Shown: positions 1 through 6,475 of the stretch, one piece after another
Numbering within the stretch: position 1 is the first letter of the stretch
Layout of the letters: each line of letters starts with the position of its first letter
NCBI GenBank assembly: GCA_030433055.1
Contig: JAUILJ010000249.1
Span: forward strand, 1-9,127
Source of the DNA: Polyangia bacterium
GTDB taxonomy: Bacteria; Myxococcota_A; Polyangia; Polyangiales; Polyangiaceae
DNA: 9,127 nucleotides
Direction: 5' to 3'
The notes under the pieces: generated by a model
Told to the model about the DNA's origin: nothing
Database searches by the model: none
Seen by the model: only the letters and a program-made list of their open reading frames with translations
Program-made: the position numbers and the translations under genes

Positions 1-219
1 CTGCTGACCATCAACCCCGTCAACATCGACGCCGCCACCGAGCAGGCGCAGGTCCTGCTCATCGAGCGCCGCTTCGCCGACGCCAACTCGGCCGTCGAGG
101 GGGCGCTGATCCTGACCGGCAAGAAGTGCGAGAAGGCGGACACCGCTCTTGGTCTGGCGATCATCGAGTTCGTGAAGAACGGCGGTGATGTGGGTACGCC
201 GGAGGAGCTACCCGAATAG
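1..219 (+). CDS. C-terminal end of an unrecognised protein (5' truncated)
   Basis: Frame 1 is open from the first base to a TAG stop at 217-219, giving the last 72 residues of a protein whose start lies outside the window. The visible part begins LLTINPVNID and ends GTPEELPE. It is rich in Ala, Leu and Glu, and the stretches around residues 10-37 and 47-60 look amphipathic and helical, which would fit a helical-repeat or TPR-like tail, but I see no diagnostic motif. There is no membrane segment and only one Cys. Third positions are mostly G or C, as in the neighbouring real genes, which supports coding. A gap of about 197 bases separates it from the next gene. Function is unknown. Confidence 0.72.
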   Translation: MLTINPVNIDAATEQAQVLLIERRFADANSAVEGALILTGKKCEKADTALGLAIIEFVKNGGDVGTPEELPE

Positions 220-416
220 GCGATCTTGAGGCGGCGTCAGCGCGCGAACGTCGCGTCTCACCCCCGAGAACGGAAGAACTCCTGTCTGTGGGCCAGCGCA
301 GGGCATCACCAGACGATTATTGATTCACTGCGGAAACAACGAGCCCGCGAGATCACGGATGACGTGAGCAAGCGCGGAGCCATGACGCGAGGGTGCCTCG
401 CTGGTTGGAGGTTAGT
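220..416. other. Intergenic region, no gene recognised
   Basis: This 197-base gap lies between the truncated first gene and the dehydrogenase. A 64-codon reading frame at 226-420 has an Arg-rich composition unlike a real protein and runs into the downstream gene's ribosome binding site, so I do not call it. The stretch around 315-330 is more AT-rich than its surroundings and could hold the dehydrogenase promoter, but no convincing -35/-10 pair is visible. Confidence 0.5.
407..411 (+). promoter_or_regulatory. Ribosome binding site deciding the dehydrogenase start
   Basis: GGAGG lies five bases before the GTG at 417. This supports GTG 417 over the in-frame GTG at 393, which would add eight residues that SDR proteins do not need. 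Confidence 0.75.
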
Positions 417-1184
417 GTGAAAGTTCAGGATAAGGTTGCTCTGGTTACTGGTGGTGCTTCGGGACTCGGTGCCGCGACGGTGCGCGCGCTGCTCGACGCT
501 GGCGCCAAGGGTGTCGTCATCGCAGACAAGGCCAAGGAGCCTGGTGAGGCTCTCGCGAAGGAACTGGGCGACAAGGTGCGCTTCGTCGAGACCGACGTCA
601 CCTCGGAGCCTCAGATGCAGGCCGCAATCGCCGCCGCAAAGGAGCTCGGCGGTCTGCACATCGCGGTGGGTTGCGCTGGCATCGGTACGGCCATGCGCAC
701 CCTGGGCAAAGCAGGGCCGTTCCCCCTCGACCTGTTCGCGCTGACCGTGAACGTGAACCTGGTTGGGATGTTCAACATGATCCGTCTGTCCGCGCAGGCG
801 ATGACCGAGGGCTCAGGCGATGACACGGGAGAGCGTGGCGTCATCGTGACGACCGCTTCCATCGCGGCCTTCGACGGCCAGATCGGACAGGCGGCGTACA
901 GCGCGTCCAAGGCAGGTGTGGTCGGGATGACGCTGCCCATCGCTCGTGAACTGGCGCGCTCGGGGATCCGACTGGTGTCGATCGCGCCGGGGCTCTTCGA
1001 TACGCCGATGCTTGCCGGCCTGCCTGAAGAGGCACGGGCCGCGTTGGCGGCGAATGTCCCGTTCCCGGCTCGCCTCGGAAACCCCACGGAGTACGCGGCC
1101 CTAGCGCTGCACATCGTCCAGAACAGCATGCTCAACGGGGAGTGCATCCGGCTGGACGCAGCGCTGCGCATGCAGCCTCGCTGA
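417..1184 (+). CDS. SDR-family 3-hydroxyacyl-CoA dehydrogenase, HSD17B10-like
   Basis: This is a classical short-chain dehydrogenase/reductase of 255 residues, counted from GTG 417. The Rossmann motif TGGASGLG is at residues 11-18, and D37 at the end of the second beta strand predicts NAD rather than NADP. CAGIG at 86-90 replaces the usual NAG motif. The active-site set is N114, S148, Y161 and K165 (YSASK). The segment AAYSASKAGVVGMTLPIARE, the following IAPGLFDTP and the terminal RMQP closely resemble human HSD17B10 (type-2 3-hydroxyacyl-CoA dehydrogenase) as I remember that sequence. Family members oxidise L-3-hydroxyacyl-CoA in beta-oxidation and branched-chain amino acid breakdown; some also act on steroids. 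The protein should be cytosolic and tetrameric. No other beta-oxidation gene is in the window, so the physiological substrate is inferred. Family assignment is very secure; the exact substrate less so. Confidence 0.93.
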   Translation: MKVQDKVALVTGGASGLGAATVRALLDAGAKGVVIADKAKEPGEALAKELGDKVRFVETDVTSEPQMQAAIAAAKELGGLHIAVGCAGIGTAMRTLGKAGPFPLDLFALTVNVNLVGMFNMIRLSAQAMTEGSGDDTGERGVIVTTASIAAFDGQIGQAAYSASKAGVVGMTLPIARELARSGIRLVSIAPGLFDTPMLAGLPEEARAALAANVPFPARLGNPTEYAALALHIVQNSMLNGECIRLDAALRMQPR

Positions 1185-1201
1185 AAGCGCGGCAGGGCGG
1201 G

Positions 1202-1224
1202 CCGGGAGTGTATACTCCGGGTTT
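1202..1224 (+). terminator. Possible hairpin terminator after the dehydrogenase, overlapping a -10-like box
   Basis: CCGGGAGT (1202-1209) and ACTCCGGG (1214-1221) form a stem with one G-G mismatch and a four-base GTAT loop, followed by GTTTAGTTTG. It starts 18 bases after the dehydrogenase stop, so it could end that transcript. The same bases contain TATACT (1211-1216), close to a -10 consensus and placed for transcription of the next gene, though no -35 box is visible at the right distance. Either role is tentative. Confidence 0.35.
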
Positions 1225-1265
1225 AGTTTGCGACTGGGGTGACCGGCTCCAGTCGCAGCCTCGCC

Positions 1266-2264
1266 ATGAACCAGCGCCCCGACACACCACCGCCAAGCAG
1301 TCTCTCGCTGCCCCCACCGCCCGACACGATCTTGGTGGTGGATGACGATGTGGCCACGCGCCTCTTGACGTCGCGCTGGCTCTCGCGAGCCGGGATGAAG
1401 GTCGTCGAAGCGGAGGACGGACAGCAAGCGCTCGACATCGTGAGAGCACAGCCGGAGTTGATCAGCGTCATCGTGCTCGATGTGATGATGCCGGTCATGG
1501 ACGGCTACGAGGTGCTCGCGCGCCTGAGCTCGGATCCCGAGACGGCTGGTATCCCCGTGGTACTGCTGACCGCGCACGCCAACGACGAAGAAGACGTGAT
1601 CCGCGGCATTCAGCACGGCGCCTACGATCACCTGGCGAAGCCCTACCGTGGCCCCGTGCTCGTGGCGCGGGTGAAGGCGCTGGTCGAGAAGCGGCGTCGC
1701 GAGTTCAACGTGTACTCCCGTCTGCGCCATGCGGAGCGCCAGGCGACCACCGATCCGCTCACCGGCCTGTCGAATCGCCGTGACTTCGAGCGTGCGCTCA
1801 CGCGGGAGTCCGCGTTCGCCGAGCGCCATCGAGAGCCGCTCAGCCTGCTGCTGATAGACATCGATCACTTCAAGTCCGTGAACGATCTGTTTGGTCACGC
1901 CGAGGGAGATCGCGTCTTGCAGTTGGTGTCCGAGTGCATTCAGTCGACCTTGCGGCGCTCCGACCACGCGTATCGCCTCGGGGGCGAGGAGTTCGCCGTG
2001 CTCTTGCGAGGCACGGACTCGAGCGCCGCGCTGGCGGCTGGTCAGCGCATTCAGGCTGCCTTGAAAGCTCAGCCGGTGATCTTCACGACCGGCGATGAGC
2101 GCACCATCACGTTCAGTGGAGGCGTGGCAGCTGCAGATCTAGACACCGAGTTCGTGACCCGAGAGCTGGTAGAGCGCGCGGACCAGGCGCTCTACGCGGC
2201 CAAGCGGAGCGGGCGCGATCGTATCCTTCACGAGGAGCGCCCACTTGTTTCCGTGGGGGAGTAG
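1266..2264 (+). CDS. Response regulator with GGDEF output domain (diguanylate cyclase, PleD-like)
   Basis: The protein has 332 residues from ATG 1266. An in-frame GTG at 1239 is possible; neither start has a good ribosome binding site. A Pro/Ser-rich leader (7-19) precedes a receiver domain (about 21-143) with the acidic pocket D26-D28, phosphoacceptor D72 (LDVMMP), T102 and K125. A short helical linker leads to a GGDEF domain (about 161-325) with DPLTGLSNRR, LLLIDIDHFKSVND, the active-site GGEEF at 239-243, and an inhibitory RxxD site (R230-D233) exactly five residues before it. All catalytic and feedback positions are intact, so it should make c-di-GMP from two GTP on phosphorylation and be product-inhibited. 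The cognate histidine kinase is not in the window. The 3' end overlaps the next gene by 20 bases, implying a shared transcript. Confidence 0.93.
   Translation: MNQRPDTPPPSSLSLPPPPDTILVVDDDVATRLLTSRWLSRAGMKVVEAEDGQQALDIVRAQPELISVIVLDVMMPVMDGYEVLARLSSDPETAGIPVVLLTAHANDEEDVIRGIQHGAYDHLAKPYRGPVLVARVKALVEKRRREFNVYSRLRHAERQATTDPLTGLSNRRDFERALTRESAFAERHREPLSLLLIDIDHFKSVNDLFGHAEGDRVLQLVSECIQSTLRRSDHAYRLGGEEFAVLLRGTDSSAALAAGQRIQAALKAQPVIFTTGDERTITFSGGVAAADLDTEFVTRELVERADQALYAAKRSGRDRILHEERPLVSVGE
2232..2237 (+). promoter_or_regulatory. Ribosome binding site for the STN lipoprotein, inside the cyclase gene
   Basis: GAGGAG lies seven bases before TTG 2245 and within the cyclase coding sequence. It supports the TTG start that gives the complete lipoprotein signal peptide. 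Confidence 0.55.
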
Positions 2265-2829
2265 AGTTCGCTCGCTGGCTCCTGGGCGAGTCCCGCTTGG
2301 AGTCGCTTGCGCGTGGTGTCTGTGCCTCGGAATTTGGGGGGGAGGGTGCGCGCCCGTGGACCAAGCGAGTGTCGCCGAATCCCCATCCTCCGCTCCCAGT
2401 CGCGAGGAGATGGATCAGGCGCTCTGGGCCTACGATGACCGATCCGGCTCGGCGCCCGCCAGCGCCACCAAGGCAGCGAGCAGCGGCGCTGTGACCCGGA
2501 CGCTGAGCGAGCCTCGAGCGCCGCGGTCGCGCTTCGACGTGACGCGCATCGTCACTTCCGAGCCACCACCGCCTCACGCCGGAACCCGTCGTCGCATCGA
2601 CGTGAAATTGCGCCACGCCGATCTCCAGGAGGCCCTGCGCTTCTTGGCGCACGCGGGGGGCTTCAACCTGGTGATCGGGGAAGGTGTGACGGGTGAAGTC
2701 ACCGCGGAGCTCAAGCGGGTGACGCCGTACGACGCGTTGCAGGTCATCGCGCGCGCACATGGCGCTCGGGTGGTGCACACCCGCCCGGCGGGTGGGTCGA
2801 GCATCGTGCTGGTGGAAGCGGACCGCTGA
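2245..2829 (+). CDS. Predicted lipoprotein with a secretin-type STN domain
   Basis: The protein has 194 residues from TTG 2245, overlapping the cyclase gene by 20 bases in another frame. The N-terminus has Arg residues, a hydrophobic stretch (about 18-31) and a Gly-Gly-Gly-Cys lipobox at C35, so a lipid-anchored envelope protein is likely, although GGGC is a weak lipobox. Residues 36-115 are Ser/Ala/Pro-rich and low-complexity, a probable tether. Residues about 117-178 match the STN pattern (IDVKLRHADLQEALRFLAHA, then a G-F-N-L-V-I core, then V-T-A-E-L, then DALQVIARAHG). This is the small fold before the N-domains of PilQ-type secretins and in TonB-dependent receptors. No secretin barrel or TonB plug follows, so this is a stand-alone STN. 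It may bind a pilus, secretion or peptidoglycan partner at the outer membrane; this role is inference. Confidence 0.8.
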   Translation: MFPWGSRVRSLAPGRVPLGVACAWCLCLGIWGGGCAPVDQASVAESPSSAPSREEMDQALWAYDDRSGSAPASATKAASSGAVTRTLSEPRAPRSRFDVTRIVTSEPPPPHAGTRRRIDVKLRHADLQEALRFLAHAGGFNLVIGEGVTGEVTAELKRVTPYDALQVIARAHGARVVHTRPAGGSSIVLVEADR

Positions 2830-2842
2830 GGCTCGCTGCTGG

Positions 2843-4144
2843 CTATGGCTTGGGCAGGTATACGCGACCGAAGTCCCAGCTCGAGAGCTCGCGCCAGCTC
2901 CCGGCGAAGTACCCCGAAGGCCTCAGCTCACCCACGATTCCGAGCGGTAACGAGCGCGCCAGCTGCGTCGCGCTGCTGCTCACCTTCGGTGGGCGGTTGG
3001 CCAACGCCGGGTTGGCCGCGGTGAGCAGCGCGAGGTTGTCCAAGGCCCCGCCCAGGCCAAAGTTGCGCACCACATCCAGCATCAGCGCGAACGCTCCGGC
3101 GCGCCTCCGTCGCGAGAGCTCCTGAGAGTTCACCCGGGCGACGCGCAGCTGATGTCCGCTCTTGCTGAGGGTGCTCGCTATGGCTTCGGCGACCTCGACC
3201 AGGAACGGCGCGCTGGTGTCCACGGAGAGCTCCGCGTCGCCTCCACCCCAACGCGTCGAGCCTCCTCCCGATGGGCTCAGACCGAAGCGGCTCAGGCTAC
3301 CGCGCGGCAAGCCATCGACCAGGCTCTGAGCGACGCCAGGCGCCGCCCAGGCGCCCGCCTGACTGCCGGTGCGCAGTACGATCCAACCAACCTGCGGTCC
3401 TCTGAAGGGCTGGGCGCCTGGGCGCCGGCGATGCAGGCCGTCACCCAGCCATCCGACGTCCACTTCTCCGGTCTCGAATGCTCGCAACGCGTCACCGATC
3501 GAGCCCGCAGGCTTGATCGTGAGTTGTTCCAGGAACGCGGCGCCCCGCGCTGCGCGCGGATTGCGGCGCAGCACCAACCCACCACCTCCTGGATGTGCCG
3601 TCAGCGCGCCGGTGCCATCAGGGCGGGCTGGGTTGAATCCCCGGGGCAAGATGGCGCAGCACGGGCTGGCGAGCGCGCGAGTGAGGCTTGCGGCGGTGCC
3701 CCGCTCGAAGCTCACGCCGTCGGCCATGACGCGGACCGAGCCGAAGTCAGCGAGCAGTCCCCGCGCCGCGCGCGCTTTGGCTCGCTCCAGCGACCAGTGT
3801 ACATCTGCCGGACCGATCCCGCGGCCGAGGCCGGTCGCGAGGTGGGGGCGCAGCTTGACGCGCCAGCCGCGCCCGCTGGGCTGCGGGGAGCCGTCCGCCA
3901 GAGCGGGGTAAGCACGGCCCTGGCTGTCCAGGTCGTAGAGCGAGTCACATATCGCGGGCCCGAAGAAGGCCGCGCAAGCGTCGTCGATCTCGTGGGGATC
4001 CAGACGGGCGACCTGCCAGGGGAGCTCGCAGCGCAGGTGCCCGCCGAGGGGAGTGCGCCCCATGGCACTCGCGCGCTTGCCGCCAGTCAGCAGTCCAAGC
4101 CCTACGCCCAGCATCCAAGCCCGGCGCCCGATGGCTGAGCTCAT
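2843..4144 (-). CDS. ABC-type family-5 solute-binding protein with Tat-like leader
   Basis: The chosen start is the ATG at 4144, whose ATGA overlaps the stop of the upstream gene and suggests translational coupling; an in-frame ATG at 4156 would add four residues. From 4144 the protein has 433 residues. The N-terminus reads IGRRAWMLGVGLGLL and then KRASAMG, a paired-Arg leader suiting Tat export. The mature part has family-5 (DppA/OppA) landmarks: ARLDPHEIDD, then SLYDLDSQGRAYPALADG, then GIGPADVHWSLERAKA, and later an FETGEVDVGWL segment. Such proteins bind peptides, nickel or other solutes in the periplasm for an ABC importer. At 433 residues it is shorter than the usual 500-540, and no permease or ATPase gene is adjacent, so it may feed a distant transporter or serve only in sensing. 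Its 3' end faces the STN gene with 13 bases between stop codons. Confidence 0.82.
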   Translation of the reverse strand: MSSAIGRRAWMLGVGLGLLTGGKRASAMGRTPLGGHLRCELPWQVARLDPHEIDDACAAFFGPAICDSLYDLDSQGRAYPALADGSPQPSGRGWRVKLRPHLATGLGRGIGPADVHWSLERAKARAARGLLADFGSVRVMADGVSFERGTAASLTRALASPCCAILPRGFNPARPDGTGALTAHPGGGGLVLRRNPRAARGAAFLEQLTIKPAGSIGDALRAFETGEVDVGWLGDGLHRRRPGAQPFRGPQVGWIVLRTGSQAGAWAAPGVAQSLVDGLPRGSLSRFGLSPSGGGSTRWGGGDAELSVDTSAPFLVEVAEAIASTLSKSGHQLRVARVNSQELSRRRRAGAFALMLDVVRNFGLGGALDNLALLTAANPALANRPPKVSSSATQLARSLPLGIVGELRPSGYFAGSWRELSSWDFGRVYLPKP

Positions 4145-5661
4145 CGGACCAGCCATAGCTCGCTGCCCACCGCAGCCACCAGGTACGAGCGCCCAGTGTC
4201 TTCGGCGGGGCAGGTGGCGATTGCGCTGACTCCACCCGGAGCCGCGAGTCGCAGGCGCTCATTCGGAGCGGCTGGCTCCTTCCAGCTGTAGACGATCAGC
4301 GCGTCCTCGCTGGGCGCCAGGGTCGACGTCGAGGCGATGAGCTCCGGCGCGCCATCTCCGTCCAGGTCTCCCATGGCTAGCTGCGCGCCGGCCTGGCTCA
4401 CGGACGCCCGACCTCCGCGATCGCTGCGCAGGTCGACGCGTTCTTCCTTCGCGGCGCGCAGTGCTCGGTACTGATGGCGTTTCCCGGAGGCATCGATGAG
4501 CGACGTCCCCGCGATGGCGTCTCCACGGTGCTCGAAGCCCGGCGCGCTGGACGCCGAGTCGCCGCTCCTGCACGGTCGCTCCTTGCGACCGAGCAACGTC
4601 TGATAGGTCTCTACGCAACCGTTGCCGGGCCACGGCATGGGCGCGTCGAGGGTCGCGATGGGCGACAGCTTGGCGTCGAAGCGGAAGCCCTGCGCGCGGT
4701 CGGTGAGCCCGACGTCCACGTATCGACCCTGGCTGATGTTCACGGTCGCGATGGGTTCGCGCAACGGGACGGGCGCGATGGGGGAGAGGCCAGTCCATGC
4801 TCGCCTGGCAGAGGTCACGAACTTGCCGCCACGAATCCTCCCCACGTGGATCGCGCCGCGCCCCACCGCGACGAGCTCCAGGGCTGAGTCGCCGTCTATG
4901 TCACCGCAGCCGAGCGCGAGCACCTGGGCCTCGGGTGACTTGACCTTGAGCACCTTGCCGGCCACCAATGGAACCGTGGGGAAAAAGCTGCGGACCTCGG
5001 CGTCGATCGGGCGGCTGGCGAACGCGTGCTTCAGCGGCTCGGGGTTCGGGTTGCGCACCCTCGCCCAGAAGCCCTTCACGGGTCGATAGACGTCGGCGGT
5101 CACCTCGAGCATGCCGTGGGCGATCCGGAGCTCGAGGAACAGAAAGGCACGTGACCGCGCGGCGAGCTGCGCGGCGCCTCGAGTGGTCTGGGTCCCGTGG
5201 GCCTTACCGCCGAGCTTCCCAGCGACGACTCGGGTGATGCGTTGAGCGAGCTCGGGGCTCCGCTCGAGCGGTGCATCGCTGTCGAGGGGCCCGGGGATCA
5301 CGAGCGCGCCGGAGTCGGGTTTGCCCAGCGTACTGCCGAGCTGGGCTGAGAGCTCGCAGGCGACTCCGCTCAGTGCGCTGAGTGTCGAAGGACACTCCTG
5401 AGCCGTCGACTCGCTTGCCGCGCCAGCCTTCGCAGCCGCGGCTTCCGGCTGTGCGGCGGCTGCGGGGGCAGTCAGAGCCAGGCCGCAGGTGAGCGCCAGC
5501 GCCAGCCTGCGCGATTCAATCCGTCGTCGGCATTCACGGACGGAAACCGCTCCACCCCCAAAAAAAAGCAGGCCGTCAAGAGCCCTGTTCCGCGGCCGAC
5601 CGCCCGTGTTTCGAAGCCTCTCCACTGCTGGAAAGGATAATGGACCCCGGGCTTGCGTCAT
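4141..5661 (-). CDS. Exported protein with FG-GAP/VCBS-type repeats
   Basis: The frame runs from ATG 5661 to TGA 4141 (506 residues). The hydrophobic export signal is at residues 51-70 (RRLALALTCGLALTAPAAAA), unusually far from the start; the only other usable in-frame start is GTG 5625. Two calcium-loop motifs of the FG-GAP/VCBS type are visible: DIDGDSALEL at 254-263 and DLDGDGAPEL at 432-441, each followed by a beta-rich stretch as in propeller blades. Residues about 117-190 alternate strands and helices and loosely recall CsgG/TolB-like N-domains; I do not claim that identity. Several Cys in the mature part suggest disulfides in the envelope. The gene is coupled by an ATGA overlap to the solute-binding protein downstream, so the two probably act in the same compartment. 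Function is unknown. The start is uncertain because its 5' end overlaps the divergent gene and a T8 tract. Confidence 0.75.
   Translation of the reverse strand: MTQARGPLSFPAVERLRNTGGRPRNRALDGLLFFGGGAVSVRECRRRIESRRLALALTCGLALTAPAAAAQPEAAAAKAGAASESTAQECPSTLSALSGVACELSAQLGSTLGKPDSGALVIPGPLDSDAPLERSPELAQRITRVVAGKLGGKAHGTQTTRGAAQLAARSRAFLFLELRIAHGMLEVTADVYRPVKGFWARVRNPNPEPLKHAFASRPIDAEVRSFFPTVPLVAGKVLKVKSPEAQVLALGCGDIDGDSALELVAVGRGAIHVGRIRGGKFVTSARRAWTGLSPIAPVPLREPIATVNISQGRYVDVGLTDRAQGFRFDAKLSPIATLDAPMPWPGNGCVETYQTLLGRKERPCRSGDSASSAPGFEHRGDAIAGTSLIDASGKRHQYRALRAAKEERVDLRSDRGGRASVSQAGAQLAMGDLDGDGAPELIASTSTLAPSEDALIVYSWKEPAAPNERLRLAAPGGVSAIATCPAEDTGRSYLVAAVGSELWLVR
5560..5567. repeat. A8 homopolymer (T8 on the minus strand) next to C5
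   Basis: Eight A residues on the + strand, directly preceded by five C residues (5555-5559), lie inside the 5' part of the minus-strand VCBS gene. Runs this long are rare in GC-rich DNA. No ATG, GTG or TTG occurs in that gene's frame between this run and the signal peptide, so an indel or slippage here would change which start is used. Confidence 0.85.
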
Positions 5662-6380
5662 CCTGTGTTATCTCAGCTCTTGGTTTGACGCTGCACGTTC
5701 GCTTCGTGGTCCGCTGGTTGTTGCTCGTCGCGGTGCTCGGCTTTGGCCTGATGAGCACTTCATCGGTACGTGCTCAGTGCGTGGATGAAGCGCTGAAGCA
5801 ACAGCTGGTCGGCCGTCGTGCCTATCGGGGCGTCGTTCCGCGCCTGTTCAAGAAGGCGCTGCGCCACGAGCTCTCGCCGATGGGCGGTTGGTATGCCGGT
5901 GACCTCTCCGACGGTGCACCGATGTACGGAGGCGCCTACACCTTCCACTTCAGCGAAGAGCTGGGGCTGGAAGCGTCATACTTCCGCACCAAGCGCAGCT
6001 TCGAGTTCCTGGACTCGATCGCTCAGTCCAATCCCAGCCTGGTCGACTTCGTGAGGGAAGAAGAGGCCCCCGTGAACCTGTTCATGGGCCACCTCGTCTG
6101 GTCCCTCGCCTACGGCAAGGTTCGCTGGATGGGCGGCGGGATCAGCCGCTTCGACTTCTACGTGTCGCTGGGAGCTGGCGCTACCGACACCCCCGGAAGC
6201 GTGGGCGTGACCGGTTCTGGCGGCTTTGGCCTGAAGTTCTTCCTGACACAGTGGCTGGCTCTGCGCCTCGACGTGCGGGATATGGTGCACGCGCAGCGGG
6301 CGCCGCTGGGCGAAGACAAGGTCGTCAACGACATCGCTGCGCTCGGCGGCCTGAGTCTGTTCATTCCTTTCTCTAGCTGA
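5640..6380 (+). CDS. Outer-membrane beta-barrel protein of the myxobacterial type
   Basis: The protein has 246 residues from ATG 5640. A signal peptide is clear: VRWLLLVAVLGFGL (24-37) and a cleavage site after SVRA (A45/Q46). AAAGGA sits only two bases before the ATG, a tight spacing; GTG 5706 would give a more typical 23-residue signal but has no ribosome binding site. The mature part alternates Gly/aromatic strands (GAYTFHFSEELGLEASYF, then FDFYVSLGAGATD, then GGFGLKFFLTQWLALRLDVRD) and ends in FIPFSS. This matches small outer-membrane barrels typical of myxobacteria, which I associate with the TIGR04565 type from memory. The protein should sit in the outer membrane; no substrate can be inferred. 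The gene diverges from the VCBS gene and is followed after 95 bases by gpmA. Confidence 0.82.
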   Translation: MDPGLASSCVISALGLTLHVRFVVRWLLLVAVLGFGLMSTSSVRAQCVDEALKQQLVGRRAYRGVVPRLFKKALRHELSPMGGWYAGDLSDGAPMYGGAYTFHFSEELGLEASYFRTKRSFEFLDSIAQSNPSLVDFVREEEAPVNLFMGHLVWSLAYGKVRWMGGGISRFDFYVSLGAGATDTPGSVGVTGSGGFGLKFFLTQWLALRLDVRDMVHAQRAPLGEDKVVNDIAALGGLSLFIPFSS

Positions 6381-6466
6381 GCTATCCCCGTTCGGCTGCT
6401 TCGCGCTGCTGCACTTCGCGGTCGTCTGACGGCGACGTGAGTCGGGCAGCGTCATCCCAACCTTCC

Positions 6467-6473
6467 GAGGAAG
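6467..6473 (+). promoter_or_regulatory. Ribosome binding site of gpmA
   Basis: GAGGAAG ends two bases before ATG 6476, with its GAGG core five bases from the start. It decides for ATG 6476 against the in-frame GTG 6437, which would add 13 unneeded residues before the conserved N-terminus. Confidence 0.8.
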
Positions 6474-6475
6474 AC

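Noticed and set aside
226..420. 64-codon + strand frame upstream of the dehydrogenase
   Set aside because: Arg-rich, no ribosome binding site, no motif, and it runs over the next gene's ribosome binding site.
1101..1967. 288-codon minus-strand frame opposite the cyclase
   Set aside because: It is antisense to the receiver/GGDEF gene, rich in His, Arg and Gln, has no domain pattern, and crosses two real genes.
3152..4138. 328-codon + strand reading frame opposite the solute-binding protein
   Set aside because: It lies entirely antisense to a gene with clear family-5 motifs and a Tat-like leader; its translation is Arg/Ala/Gln-rich without motifs, as expected for a GC-bias shadow.
6374..6384. 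TAGCT-G-AGCTA palindrome across the stop of the outer-membrane protein gene
   Set aside because: A one-base loop cannot form a hairpin and the arms are only five bases.
6421..6436. Hairpin GTCGTC/GGCGAC before gpmA
   Set aside because: Only six pairs including a wobble, with no T-tract; common by chance in GC-rich DNA.
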